Positions 36,836 to 46,044 of a stretch of 64,000 nt of DNA are shown here, piece after piece. The DNA lies in contig WLWT01000001.1 in assembly GCA_012103455.1 (NCBI GenBank), forward strand, positions 916,001-980,000, written 5' to 3'. The DNA comes from Gammaproteobacteria bacterium (GTDB taxonomy: Bacteria > Pseudomonadota > Gammaproteobacteria > HK1). Position 1 is the first letter of the stretch; each line of letters opens with the position of its first letter. Made by a program: the position numbers and the translations under genes. The notes below the pieces were generated by a model that saw only the letters and a program-made list of their open reading frames with translations, searched no databases and was not told where the DNA came from.

Positions 36836-38629
36836 ATGAAGAAGCTACTTGTAATGGCCTCGACAGTGGCGGTATTGCTGCCCGGCCTGGCGGCCGGCAA
36901 CGCCGATGTCCAGCGCCTCACCAACAACCCCAACAACTGGGCCATCTGGGGCGCTGACTATGCCGGCACCCGCTATAGCAAGCTGAGGCAAATCAACGCC
37001 GACAACGTCGGTGATCTGCAGGTCGCCTACACGTTCTCGACCGGCGTTCTGCGCGGCCACGAAGGGGGTCCTCTGGTGGTGGGTGACACCCTCTACGTGC
37101 ATTCGCCATTCCCCAACAAAGTCTTCGCGATGGACCTGAACGATCAGACATTGCACTGGATTTACGAACCCAAGCAGAATCCCGACACCATTCCGGTGAT
37201 GTGCTGCGACACGGTCAATCGTGGTCTGGCCTACGCTGAAGGCAAAATCTTCCTACAGCAAGCTGACACCACCCTGGTGGCGTTGAATGCCGCGACCGGC
37301 AAGGTGCTGTGGAAAGTCAAAAACGGTGATCCGAAGAAGGGTGAAACGAATACGAATGCCCCGATCGTCGTCGATGACAAGGTCTATACCGGTATCAGCG
37401 GCGGCGAATTCGGCGTTCGTGGATTCGTAGCGGCTTACAACATCAATGACGGTTCCCTCGCCTGGAAAGCCTACAGCATGGGTCCCGACAGCGATATGTT
37501 GATCGATCCCGATAAAACCCTCTCCATGGGTGAGCCGATCGGTAGAGATTCCAGTCTGAAGACCTGGAAAGGTGATCAGTGGAAGATCGGCGGCGGCACT
37601 ACCTGGGGCTGGTTCACCTACGATCCCGACTTGAACCTCATCTACTACGGCACGGGTAATCCGAGTACCTGGAACCCGGTCGTACGCCCAGGCGACAACA
37701 AGTGGTCGATGACCCTGATGGCACGTGACGCCGACACCGGCATGGCCAAATGGTTCTATCAGATGACCCCGCATGACGAATGGGACTATGACGGTGTCAA
37801 CGAGAACATTCTCAGCGACCTAGAAATCGATGGCCGAATGCGCAAGGTGTTGGTCCACTTCGACCGCAATGGTTTCGGTTACACCCTGGATCGCGAGACG
37901 GGCGAGTTGTTGGTCGCTGAAAAATACGATCCGGCGGTAAACTGGGCCACCCACGTCGATATGAAGACCGGTCGTCCGCAGGTCGTTGCGCGTTACAGCA
38001 CCGATCAAAACGGCGAAGACGTGAACACCACGGAAATCTGCCCGGCTGCGCTCGGCACCAAGGACCAGCAACCGGCCGCCTTCTCGCCAAGAACCAAGCT
38101 CTTCTACGTGCCAACCAATCACGTGTGCATGGACTATGAGCCGTTCGCCGTGGAATACGTCGCTGGCCAGCCCTATGTCGGTGCCACACTGAGCATGTAT
38201 CCCGCCGGACGCGTGACCAAAGACGGTACGTCGAACCTCGGAAACTTTATCGCCTGGGACGCCACCAAGGGCGAGATCGTGTGGTCGCTGCCAGAACGCT
38301 TCTCCGTGTGGAGCGGTGCGCTGGCCACTGCCGGTGACGTTGTCTTCTACGGCACGTTGGAAGGCTACTTAAAAGCGGTTGACGCCGACACTGGTGCCGA
38401 GCTTTATCGCTTCAGGACGCCCTCTGGAATCATCGGCAATGTCAACACCTGGATGCATAACGGCAAACAGTACGTTGGCGTGTTGTCCGGAATCGGTGGC
38501 TGGGCCGGTATCGGCATGGCCGCTGGTCTGGAAGGCGACAGCGAAGGACTGGGCGCCGTGGGAGCCTATAAGCAGCTCAAAAACTACACCCAGCTCGGTG
38601 GTGTAATGACGGTATTTGCCCTTCCCTAG
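36836..38629 (+). CDS. xoxF: XoxF, lanthanide-dependent PQQ methanol dehydrogenase
   Basis: The product is 597 residues, the usual length. Signal peptide ([18 protein letters not shown]), eight-bladed propeller with tryptophan-docking motifs. The adjacent Cys123-Cys124 (MCCDTVN) forms the ring disulfide over PQQ. Asp317-Tyr-Asp319 ([11 protein letters not shown]): the second Asp is the extra lanthanide ligand that distinguishes XoxF from the calcium enzyme MxaF (Ala there). It oxidises methanol in the periplasm and passes electrons to the cytochrome encoded next. The start ATG at 36836 follows GAGGGAGGA; the frame is open further upstream without a signal. Confidence 0.96.
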   Translation: MKKLLVMASTVAVLLPGLAAGNADVQRLTNNPNNWAIWGADYAGTRYSKLRQINADNVGDLQVAYTFSTGVLRGHEGGPLVVGDTLYVHSPFPNKVFAMDLNDQTLHWIYEPKQNPDTIPVMCCDTVNRGLAYAEGKIFLQQADTTLVALNAATGKVLWKVKNGDPKKGETNTNAPIVVDDKVYTGISGGEFGVRGFVAAYNINDGSLAWKAYSMGPDSDMLIDPDKTLSMGEPIGRDSSLKTWKGDQWKIGGGTTWGWFTYDPDLNLIYYGTGNPSTWNPVVRPGDNKWSMTLMARDADTGMAKWFYQMTPHDEWDYDGVNENILSDLEIDGRMRKVLVHFDRNGFGYTLDRETGELLVAEKYDPAVNWATHVDMKTGRPQVVARYSTDQNGEDVNTTEICPAALGTKDQQPAAFSPRTKLFYVPTNHVCMDYEPFAVEYVAGQPYVGATLSMYPAGRVTKDGTSNLGNFIAWDATKGEIVWSLPERFSVWSGALATAGDVVFYGTLEGYLKAVDADTGAELYRFRTPSGIIGNVNTWMHNGKQYVGVLSGIGGWAGIGMAAGLEGDSEGLGAVGAYKQLKNYTQLGGVMTVFALP

Positions 38630-38654
38630 CGCGCGTCACACGCGTTAAGCGATC

Positions 38655-38694
38655 AATCCCTGGCGGGATGCTGCGCCTGCCAGGGATTTTCTAT
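38655..38694 (+). terminator. Rho-independent terminator after xoxF
   Basis: A 10 bp stem (AATCCCTGGC/GCCAGGGATT) around a 14-base loop, followed by TTCTAT. It likely makes xoxF more abundant than the downstream xoxG and xoxJ. Confidence 0.85.
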
Positions 38695-38702
38695 AAGAAA
38701 AG

Positions 38703-38732
38703 CACAACACACCCGTTCACAACACATCCGTT
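38703..38732. repeat. 15 bp tandem duplication
   Basis: CACAACACACCCGTT is followed by CACAACACATCCGTT in the leader of the cytochrome gene, just before GAGGAGAC. Confidence 0.9.
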
Positions 38733-38744
38733 GAGGAGACATGC

Positions 38745-39182
38745 ATGCGTGGTATTGGGCCCAGGGCTGCGTTGTGGCTGTCAGTAGTTGCAGCCTTGCC
38801 GCTAGCCGTGACAGCACCCGCAACTGCTGAAAAGCAACCGTATACCGTTCAATGTGAAACTGCAGCGACGTCTGGCACTCACTGTAAGGTTGACAAAGCG
38901 ACCTACATTGGCTGGCGCACGTACCATGCGTTTTGCCATGTTTGCCACGCGCAAGACGCAGTCGGCAGTACGTTCGCTCCGGGCTTGCTTGAACGGATGC
39001 GCGAGATCGACAAAGCCCGTTACCTTCAATCGCTCAATGAAGGCTACACCGGACAGATTGGCGTCATGCCCGCATGGAAAGACAACCCGAACGTCAACAA
39101 GCGTTACGAACAACTCTACGCCTACTTGCGGGCGCGTTCGGATGGGGTACTGCCACCGGGGCGTCCGAAACGGTTGCAGTAG
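38745..39182 (+). CDS. xoxG: XoxG-type cytochrome c
   Basis: The product is 145 residues with a signal peptide (LWLSVVAALPLAVTAPATA). One heme motif, Cys64-His-Val-Cys67-His68, lies in HAFCHVCHAQDAVGS; a Met in GVMPAW is the likely sixth ligand. It accepts electrons from XoxF. GAGGAGAC precedes the ATG. It lies between xoxF and xoxJ, the standard order. Confidence 0.9.
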   Translation: MRGIGPRAALWLSVVAALPLAVTAPATAEKQPYTVQCETAATSGTHCKVDKATYIGWRTYHAFCHVCHAQDAVGSTFAPGLLERMREIDKARYLQSLNEGYTGQIGVMPAWKDNPNVNKRYEQLYAYLRARSDGVLPPGRPKRLQ

Positions 39183-39216
39183 CCGAATTTAGCAACTCGG
39201 GTGTGAGATAACATCA

Positions 39217-40062
39217 ATGCGCGGTCATCGAACATTCGCTTGTGATCTACGCGGCTTGACCTTGATGCTGATCGCCGTGGTCGCCGTCCCCAACGCGCTC
39301 GCGGAGCAGCGCGAGGTGCTGCGGGTATGCGCAGATGGCAACTTCATGCCATTTTCCAACTTCGACAGGAACGGTTTCGAAAACCGCATCGCCGATATGC
39401 TCGGTAAAGATCTGGGCCTGGCAGTGGAGTATGAGTGGTTTCCACAACGCATGGGCTTCATCCGCAACACCCTACGGGCGCAGGATCCGGCAACCGGCCA
39501 TTACAAATGCGATCTGGTAATGGGCGTCCCGGATAACTTCGAACTTGCGATCACCACTAAGCCCTACTATCGGTCAACCTATGCATTGGTGCTCGTTGAA
39601 GGCCGCGGCTTGGACGATGTGCGCACCGCTCTAGACCTCGCTTCGTTGGCCCCTGAGCGGCGCAACGAACTACGCATTGGCATGCATGAGCGCAATCCGG
39701 GCGTCGGCTGGCTGAACAAGCACGGGATGTTGCAGCAGTTGGTGCCCTATGTGGCACAACTTGGCGATCCAACCGTCGGCCCTGGTCAACTGGAAGCCGA
39801 CGACCTGCTGGCCGGTAAATTGGACGCCGCCATTCTTTGGGGACCGTTGGCTGGTTACGTCGTAAAGCGGGCGGGAACGGTCAAAGTTAGAGTGTTGCCG
39901 CTGACCACCGAGCCCGGACTGAAATTCGATTTTGCCATTTCGGCAGCGGTGCGGTTCGGCGAGAACGATTGGAAGAATACCGTAGAGAACGCGCTGCAAC
40001 GTAACGCTGGGCAAATCAAGGCTATCCTAGCAGAATTCAACATACCCCTACTGCCCGAGTAG
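39217..40062 (+). CDS. xoxJ: XoxJ/MxaJ periplasmic binding-like protein
   Basis: The product is 281 residues. A signal (LTLMLIAVVAVPNALA) is followed by an extracellular solute-binding type 3 fold: VLRVCADGNFMPFSNFDRNG, YKCDLVMGVPDNFELA and KLDAAILWGPLAGYVV. XoxJ proteins are thought to help activate or assemble XoxF rather than transport solutes. It is the last gene of the xox operon. Confidence 0.92.
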   Translation: MRGHRTFACDLRGLTLMLIAVVAVPNALAEQREVLRVCADGNFMPFSNFDRNGFENRIADMLGKDLGLAVEYEWFPQRMGFIRNTLRAQDPATGHYKCDLVMGVPDNFELAITTKPYYRSTYALVLVEGRGLDDVRTALDLASLAPERRNELRIGMHERNPGVGWLNKHGMLQQLVPYVAQLGDPTVGPGQLEADDLLAGKLDAAILWGPLAGYVVKRAGTVKVRVLPLTTEPGLKFDFAISAAVRFGENDWKNTVENALQRNAGQIKAILAEFNIPLLPE

Positions 40063-40103
40063 TCGCGGTTAGCCACGCGCATTAGACGTTGAACGCCAAT
40101 GGC

Positions 40104-40133
40104 CGTTGAATGGCTGAGCGTTGAATAGCTAAG
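40104..40133. repeat. 15 bp tandem duplication (imperfect)
   Basis: CGTTGAATGGCTGAG is followed by CGTTGAATAGCTAAG; a more diverged third unit lies just upstream. Located downstream of xoxJ. Confidence 0.7.
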
Positions 40134-40234
40134 GGGCAACTGTAACAAATCGTGGCCGAAGCAATCCGCTTAGGACGGCGGGGGGCGATAAAACAATACA
40201 CCGTGTACTGGTGCAAGGCGCTGCTCTTGCACAA

Positions 40235-40375
40235 GGGCGCCTGCTAAAAATAGTCATTTTTTCGTGAGTGCAAAGAAGCACCGCGCGCGCAACCGCAGTG
40301 TATAGGCGATACCTGAGGATTCGAGCACGGAGCTGACGCCGCAATCGCGGAAAAGTGTATTTTTAGCAGGTGCCC
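40235..40375. repeat. MITE family 1, copy D (inverted)
   Basis: A 141 bp element in the opposite orientation to copies A-C, ends GGGCGCCTGCTAAAAA and TTTTTAGCAGGTGCCC. Flanks are ACAA and ACAT, a possible decayed 4 bp duplication. It separates the xox operon from the polysaccharide cluster and abuts a truncated glycosyltransferase. Confidence 0.88.
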
Positions 40376-40389
40376 ACATCGCAGCGCCG

Positions 40390-40640
40390 CCGGCAACGGG
40401 TCAAACCACGCTAGCCGTGGCGCCGCCGGCACCGAAACGCCGGGCGCCTCGAGCCCCGGCGCCAGTTTGCTCTTGGGATCCAGGGTGAAGACCTAGGGCG
40501 CGAAACCGAGGCTTGCCAGTGACGGTCACACCTGGCACAGGTGCCGCTCGGCGCCGCCAACCTCGAGTGGGCCGATCACGAACCGGAGGACCGGATTGCG
40601 CTTGCTGGGCGCCGCCGCCATGTCGGCGGGTGTTGCGGTC
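40390..40640 (-). pseudogene. Glycosyltransferase N-terminal fragment
   Basis: Begins NPVLRFVIGPLEVGGAERHL (the glycosyltransferase-4 N-terminal GG-AER motif), then a TGA stop, SLASLGFAP, an amber, and VFTLDPKSKLAPGLEAPGV. Only about 80 codons remain before the inverted-repeat element. It was probably the next gene after asnB in the polysaccharide operon. Confidence 0.75.
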
Positions 40641-40646
40641 CGCGGC

Positions 40647-42587
40647 TCAGGCCACTGACCAGCGCCGTTTCCAGTCCTGGAACATGAGCACGGCCCACAG
40701 CGGGTAGTGCCACTCGGCGGTGCTATCCAGATGCTCGCGCCAGCGCTGGCGTACCGGCGCGGGATTGAAGTAGCCGTCAGCGGCCAGCTTGCGTTCGTTC
40801 AGCAAGTCCTCGGCCCAGTCCCGCAGCGGTCCGCGCAGCCAGCTGTCGATGGGCACCCCGAAGCCCATCTTCGGGCGTTCGATGAGTTCGCGCGGGACGT
40901 GCTTGTAGAGCATTCGCCGCAATAGCCACTTGGTGGTCTCGCCGCGCTCGGCGAAGCGCTGCGGCAGTGCCAGACTCGCTTCCACCACGCGATGATCGAT
41001 GAGCGGCACGCGCGCCTCCAGTGCAACCGCCATGCTGGCGCGATCGACCTTGGTCAATATATCGCCCGGCAAATAGGTCAACATATCCGTCACCTGGGCC
41101 CGGCGCCCTATGTCCTCGATCTCCCGCAGGCTGCCGTCCCAGCACGGATCCACCCGCTCTTCGCTGCGGTCCATGAGTCCGACCGGGTCGTGCCACTGGC
41201 TGACCAGGTCGCGATACAACCACTCGAAGCGCCCTGGCTCGAGCATCTGCGCGAGCCGTGGCACCCGTGACCCCAGGCGCAAGCGATCGCCGCCGCCGCC
41301 GGCGAGCTTGCCGATGGCGCCCCAGACCGACGGGCCAAGCGAGCGCAGCACCGCCCGGCCAACAGCCATGACGGGAGGCGGCAAGCGATTGGCCCGAAGC
41401 CACAGATGCCGGGCAATGCGGTAACGGGTGTAGCCGGCAAAAAGCTCGTCCCCGCCGTCGCCGGACAAGCACACCGTGACGTGGTCGCGGGCCATGCGTG
41501 AGACCAAGCAAGTCGGGATCTGTGACGAATCGGAGAACGGCTCGTCGTACCACTCGGAAAGATTGGGGATGAGGTCCAGCGCGTCCTGCGGGCCCACGTA
41601 GAGTTCGTAGTGCTCGGTCCCCAAGTGCTCGGCCACCGCCTTGGCATGCGGCGCCTCATCGAAGCCCAACTCGTGAAAGCCAATAGAGAAGGTCTTCACC
41701 GGCTGTGCGCTCTGCGCCTGCATCAGCGCAACGACCAATGAGCTATCGACCCCGCCGGACAGGAACGCCCCGAGCGGCACATCGGCCACCATGCGTAGCT
41801 TCACGGCGTCCATCAGCAATGCTTCGAATTGCTCCTCCGCTCGCTCGTCGTCGGCTACGCTCCGCGCGGCATCGAACCCATCGAACGCGAACGCCGGCAG
41901 ATCCCAGTAGCGAGACAACTGGACCTTGCCCTGGGCGTCGATGCGCGCAAGATGCCCGGGTGGAAGGTGTTGCAGACCGGCGTAGATGGACTGGCCGGCC
42001 GGCACGTAGCCGAACCGGGTGAAGGCGGCGAGCGCGCCGCGGTCCACCTGCCCCGACCAGTCGGGATGGGCGACGAAGCTCTTGGGTTGAGAGCCGAAGA
42101 AGAGCGTCTGGTTCACGTTGCCGTAGTAGAGCGGCTTGATCCCCATGCGGTCTCGAACCAGGTGCAGGCAGCGTTCCTCACGGTCCCAAAGAGCGAACGC
42201 GAACATGCCGATGAGCTGGCTAACGGTGGCCTCCACACCGTGCAGCGCACACGATTCAAGCACGACCTCGGTATCCGAATGGCCGCGAAACTCTATGCCG
42301 GCCACCGCCAGATCCGGGCGCAGTTCGGGCGCGTTGTATGCTTCGCCATTGAAAGCAATGACGAAGCGCCCGCTGCTCGAGACCATTGGCTGGTGACCGT
42401 TGGGCGAGCGATCGATGATCGACAGGCGGCGAAAGCCCACCGCGTAGCCGCAACTGGGATCCGCCCAGGCGCCGGCATCGTCCGGGCCGCGCGTATACAA
42501 GCTCTCGGCCATCTGCAGTGCGAGCGCCTCGCGCGCGTGCGCCGGTCGCGCATCACGCCATTGCATGAAACCGGTGAAGCCACACAT
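40647..42587 (-). CDS. asnB: Asparagine synthase-like glutamine amidotransferase
   Basis: The product is 646 residues. N-terminal class II amidotransferase domain with catalytic Cys2 (MCGFTGFMQW), then the synthase domain with the ATP-pyrophosphatase motif FLSGGVDSSLVVALM and CLSGDGGDELFAGYTRY. AsnB-type proteins of this length are common in surface polysaccharide clusters, where they may amidate uronic acids or precursors rather than make asparagine. It overlaps the methyltransferase stop by one base. Both domains look intact. Confidence 0.93.
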   Translation of the reverse strand: MCGFTGFMQWRDARPAHAREALALQMAESLYTRGPDDAGAWADPSCGYAVGFRRLSIIDRSPNGHQPMVSSSGRFVIAFNGEAYNAPELRPDLAVAGIEFRGHSDTEVVLESCALHGVEATVSQLIGMFAFALWDREERCLHLVRDRMGIKPLYYGNVNQTLFFGSQPKSFVAHPDWSGQVDRGALAAFTRFGYVPAGQSIYAGLQHLPPGHLARIDAQGKVQLSRYWDLPAFAFDGFDAARSVADDERAEEQFEALLMDAVKLRMVADVPLGAFLSGGVDSSLVVALMQAQSAQPVKTFSIGFHELGFDEAPHAKAVAEHLGTEHYELYVGPQDALDLIPNLSEWYDEPFSDSSQIPTCLVSRMARDHVTVCLSGDGGDELFAGYTRYRIARHLWLRANRLPPPVMAVGRAVLRSLGPSVWGAIGKLAGGGGDRLRLGSRVPRLAQMLEPGRFEWLYRDLVSQWHDPVGLMDRSEERVDPCWDGSLREIEDIGRRAQVTDMLTYLPGDILTKVDRASMAVALEARVPLIDHRVVEASLALPQRFAERGETTKWLLRRMLYKHVPRELIERPKMGFGVPIDSWLRGPLRDWAEDLLNERKLAADGYFNPAPVRQRWREHLDSTAEWHYPLWAVLMFQDWKRRWSVA

Positions 42588-43393
42588 CAGGCTGGTCTTT
42601 CCTGGCTCATGCGCTCACCCACATAGACGATGTTGGATTCCGTCCCCAGCGTGATGTCCACCGCGCGTTGGTCCGCCAGCACGGGCTTGGCTGCACCGGG
42701 CAGCGGCAAGCCAAGATCGTCACGCGCCCAACGTGCGGCACGGCGCCACCAGGGCCCGCGCAAACCGGTGCGCGCCAGATGACGCACCTTCTCAGGTGTT
42801 TCGAAGCCGACCAGGCCGAGCCAGCGACATGAGAACCCGGCCTGCGCCATTGTGTGCAACAGGTGCTCGGGTTCGACCGAGCGTAAATGCTGCCAGCGGT
42901 GGAAATAGCTGTCGCAAGTCGGGCAGTAGACGCCGTTCGCATCCAAGTCTTCCTGGTTGGGTGTGGTCAGCAAGAGGAGACCACCAGGTCTAACCAGACT
43001 CGCAAGCTGGGCGAGAAAGCCCGGCATCACCGCATCGGGTACGTGCTCGTAGACTTCCAGACAAAAGACTGCGTCGAAGATCTGCTCGCCCGCAGGGTTG
43101 AGCCCCAGAAACCCGGGCCGTCCGTCCAGGCGGCGCTCCACCTGCTGGCCATGGCCGCGGCTAGGCTCGTAGATTGCAGCCCGCAAGCCCCGCCTCAGCA
43201 GCTCTTCGCACAGCTCCCCGTTGCCGCCGCCGAAGTCCAGGCATTGCGCACCTGAGGGCATGAACCGCGTGGCAATGTCTGCCACCGCCGCGGCCGCGGA
43301 TCCCGCGAAGCTCCTGTCGCTGAGCGGGGTCTGGGCAACACCATCCCAGAACTTCGCGATCAGATCCCCGGTCCATTCGAGGCGTTGCACCAT
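42587..43393 (-). CDS. Class I SAM-dependent methyltransferase
   Basis: The product is 268 residues from the ATG at 43393, two bases after the preceding stop; the frame extends 37 codons upstream without plausible sequence. SAM-binding CLDFGGGNGELCEELLRRG, then FDAVFCLEVYEHVPD and LVRPGGLLLLTTPN. A CPTCDSYFHRW segment suggests a small metal site, as in methyltransferases acting on sugars. Part of the polysaccharide operon. Confidence 0.88.
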   Translation of the reverse strand: MVQRLEWTGDLIAKFWDGVAQTPLSDRSFAGSAAAAVADIATRFMPSGAQCLDFGGGNGELCEELLRRGLRAAIYEPSRGHGQQVERRLDGRPGFLGLNPAGEQIFDAVFCLEVYEHVPDAVMPGFLAQLASLVRPGGLLLLTTPNQEDLDANGVYCPTCDSYFHRWQHLRSVEPEHLLHTMAQAGFSCRWLGLVGFETPEKVRHLARTGLRGPWWRRAARWARDDLGLPLPGAAKPVLADQRAVDITLGTESNIVYVGERMSQERPA

Positions 43394-43395
43394 GC

Positions 43396-44253
43396 TCAGT
43401 TGCCGCCTTGCTTGATCACCAGGCCCTGGCCGGTGGTGAGTTCGACGATGGCCTCGGGCCGCCCGGCAAAGAACTCGCCCGCCGCTGCCCGTGCGCCGGG
43501 ACAAGAGCTGAAGCCGTAGTCGTCCAGCAGCAAGACGCCACCCGCAGTGAGCCGCGGATAGAAGAAATCGATGGCATCCAGGGTGGGTTGATAGAGATCG
43601 ACGTCCACGTGAACGAAAGCGAATCGCCGCTCGCTGACCTCGGTGAATCGCTCCGGGATCCAGCCGGGATAGAGGCTGTAGCCCTCGAATCCCGAGAGCG
43701 CCGCGTGGACGTCCACCTCGCTCGCACTCAGATCGCCCGCCATCCAGTAACGGCCGTCTCGAGCGCCGGGCTCCGACAGCCCGGCGAATGAGTCGAACAA
43801 ATGCAGGTGGCGCGCCTCACCGCCGCCCGCTCCGGCCAGGCGCGCGCAGATGAGAAAAGCCGTCGCCCCCTTGTAGGTGCCACATTCGGCAGCGTCACCG
43901 GGCACGGCCAGCGCCACTTTGAGGAGCTGGTCCAGCGTGTATTTCCGGTCCAGCGAATGCCAGTTGCCCGGATCCATGAAACGCCGGTAGTAGTCGAGAA
44001 AAGCATCGTAGTCGAGAAAAGCATCGTCGTCGAGCCAGACCCGGCCGTACTCGCTGAACCGGTAGCTCGGATGCACCGCCGCGGCCAGCCGCTCGGCCGC
44101 CTGGTAGGCGCTACTGCCGGCGCCGGCGTGCACCACACCTTGGGCGAGGATGCCGGCCAGCTCCGCGAACTCCGAGCGCTTGGCACTTGGCATTGCCGCC
44201 AGCCGCGGCACCAGCCGGGCTAGACGTACGAGGCTACGCGCCAACTCCTTCAC
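43396..44253 (-). CDS. TylF/MycF-family O-methyltransferase
   Basis: The product is 285 residues. Features of the macrocin O-methyltransferase family: AECGTYKGATAFLICARLAG (SAM site), LHLFDSFAGLSEPG, FAFVHVDVDLYQPTLDAIDF and GGVLLLDDYGF with the metal-binding acidic pair. Likely methylates a sugar. Six residues (DAFLDY) are duplicated by an 18 bp tandem repeat at 43990-44025. It overlaps the Wzt relic by 4 bases. Confidence 0.9.
   Translation of the reverse strand: MKELARSLVRLARLVPRLAAMPSAKRSEFAELAGILAQGVVHAGAGSSAYQAAERLAAAVHPSYRFSEYGRVWLDDDAFLDYDAFLDYYRRFMDPGNWHSLDRKYTLDQLLKVALAVPGDAAECGTYKGATAFLICARLAGAGGGEARHLHLFDSFAGLSEPGARDGRYWMAGDLSASEVDVHAALSGFEGYSLYPGWIPERFTEVSERRFAFVHVDVDLYQPTLDAIDFFYPRLTAGGVLLLDDYGFSSCPGARAAAGEFFAGRPEAIVELTTGQGLVIKQGGN
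43990..44025. repeat. 18 bp perfect tandem duplication in a coding region
   Basis: GTAGTCGAGAAAAGCATC occurs twice, giving the doubled DAFLDY in the TylF-like protein. The frame is kept. Confidence 0.95.
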
Positions 44254-45290
44254 GCCACATCCTCTTGCGCCAGCTTACGCCGCAATGAGAACTCGGTCTG
44301 AAGGTTGACCATTGATGTCGTGAAAATCCCGCCTGGGCCGTGCACTCGAAAATGCACGGCGTCCTCGATAAAGTCGGCCCGGGTGTCACTGTCGGCATCG
44401 GCCACGCCCAGAGACACGATGTAGTCCCCGGCCGCGAGCCAGGCGGTGATCGCGGCGCTGCATTCCATCACTTCGCCTTCGCCGGCCGCCCCCAGTTCCA
44501 GGCGCTGGGACTGGTTGGTCACGCCGTAGAGCAACACGCCACATGGGTTGAAGATGTTGCATCCACAGCTCAGGCGGGCCTCGGCTTCGCGGCACACGAA
44601 GCGCAAGCGATAGCGCGCCCCTAGTTCGAGGTTACGGGTCTTGTTGCCCTGCGTGTCCAGAATGCCGAAGTCGAGGATATCGGCCTTGCCGTCGCCGTGG
44701 CGGTTCTCGCAGGCGGATTCCTCAGCGTCCTCATCATCTTCGAGTGCGAACGCCGGGCGCGAGAACACGAGCTTGCCGTAGACCTTCGGTACCTCGCGCG
44801 GATCGCCGTCGGCGTAGATCTGACCACCCTCGAGCACGATGGCGCGCTCGCAAAAAGTCAGCACCGCGTTGGCCTCGTGCGAGACCAGGACAATGGTCTT
44901 CCCGCGCTCGCGGAAATCCATCATGCGCCGGCAGCACTTCGACGCAAAGCGCGTGTCGCCGACTGACAGCGCCTCGTCGATGATCAGCACGTCCGGATCC
45001 ACGCTGACCGCCGTGCTGAAGGTCAAACGTGCTTGCATACCGGTGGAATAGGTCCAGAACGGCTGGTCGATGACCTCCTCCAGCTCACTGAACGCCACGA
45101 TTTCATCGAGCTTCTATCGCACCTCGGCGCGCGTCATGCCCAAGCACAAGCCGCCCATCATGACGTTCTCGCGCCCGCTGTACTGAGGGTGGAAGCCCGA
45201 GCCGAGATCCAGCGATGGCGCTGATCCGCCCCGCCACTCGCACCTCACCCGCAGAGCTGTTCAACGTCCCGGCGATGTCGAGCGCGAGCC
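44250..45290 (-). pseudogene. Wzt-type polysaccharide ABC-transporter ATPase, 5' truncated
   Basis: The downstream part (44250-45098) has the signature-like YSTGMQARLTFSTAV, Walker B VLIIDEALSVGD, H-loop VLVSHEA and a C-terminal carbohydrate-binding domain. Upstream, [19 protein letters not shown] is in frame but followed by TAG (45114-45116), and [19 protein letters not shown] lies in another frame. The Walker A half is absent beyond about 45290. No partner Wzm permease is in the window. It cannot encode a working ATPase. Confidence 0.85.
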
Positions 45291-45382
45291 GGGGTGAGAG
45301 CCGATCGGCCGGCACCGCCGCGCTCATCGCGGCGAACCTCGCGGTGTGGTGAAGAACACCGGCGCCCGGGCTGCATGCCGGG

Positions 45383-46006
45383 TCATCGTCCTGGCGCCCG
45401 GACGCCGAGAATCGAGGGCGCGTATGCGCGCTCCGGTCCAACGGCCTCAATCAGCTCCGCGTACGCCGTTTGTGGATCGTCCAGCGCGGTCAGGACCCAG
45501 GCGCGCACCGAGCCAGCCCGTCGCGGTCGCTCGAGGACGCCGAAGTGCAGAAACCACTCGCCAGCCCGCTGAGGGTCACACACCGCCACCACTGAAATCC
45601 CCGCCGCTAGCGCGCGGATGGCCGCGATCTCGGCAAGATCCGACGCGCCGTACAGACCGACTTTCAAAGGCCCGCGGCCCGACCGTGCGCTCGCCAACTC
45701 GGCAAACAAGGTTTCCAGTGATTGCCCTGCTTGCCGGTAGAAGCTGAACGAGTACGACAAGTACTCCGCGGTCAACCGGCTCTTCTCGCGCAAGCCCTTC
45801 GGTGTCAGGTAGTAGAGGTAGCGGTTGGCAGGCGCGGTCCGCATCTTCACCAGACCTTTGCGCACACAGCGCTTGAGATAGGCGTTTGCGAGCCCGAGCG
45901 CGACGCCGCAACGGCTCGCGATGCGCCGCTGCGTGACGTCACTTCGCTCCTCTATTGCTTGCAGGATCTCAAGCGTGAGCGTGTCGTTGCGGCGCTCCGT
46001 GTTCAT
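45383..46006 (-). CDS. MarR-type EPS-associated regulator with C-terminal Rossmann-like domain
   Basis: The product is 207 residues from the ATG at 46006. Residues 1-95 form a winged helix (EILQAIEERSDVTQRRIASR, GLVKMRTAPANRYLYYLTPK) resembling EPS-associated MarR-family regulators. Residues 120-200 look like a nucleotide-binding fold (KVGLYGASDLAEIAAIRALA, GISVVAVCDPQ). The start codon lies within a palindrome that recurs before the glycosyltransferase operon, implying autoregulation. It sits between the second glycosyltransferase and the Wzt relic. Confidence 0.82.
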   Translation of the reverse strand: MNTERRNDTLTLEILQAIEERSDVTQRRIASRCGVALGLANAYLKRCVRKGLVKMRTAPANRYLYYLTPKGLREKSRLTAEYLSYSFSFYRQAGQSLETLFAELASARSGRGPLKVGLYGASDLAEIAAIRALAAGISVVAVCDPQRAGEWFLHFGVLERPRRAGSVRAWVLTALDDPQTAYAELIEAVGPERAYAPSILGVRAPGR

Positions 46007-46022
46007 GATGTGAACATCATAG
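45999..46022. promoter_or_regulatory. Palindromic operator candidate at the regulator start
   Basis: GTGTTCATGATGTGAACATC contains the inverted repeat GTTCA-N5-TGAAC and overlaps the start codon (46004-46006). 22 of 24 positions match the site at 49421. Confidence 0.65.
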
Positions 46023-46044
46023 TAGGAAACAGCACCATTTGCCG

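Noticed and set aside
45103..45450. Separate gene of about 115 codons upstream of the Wzt relic
   Set aside because: Its middle is the frameshifted Wzt segment [19 protein letters not shown]; the rest has no support.
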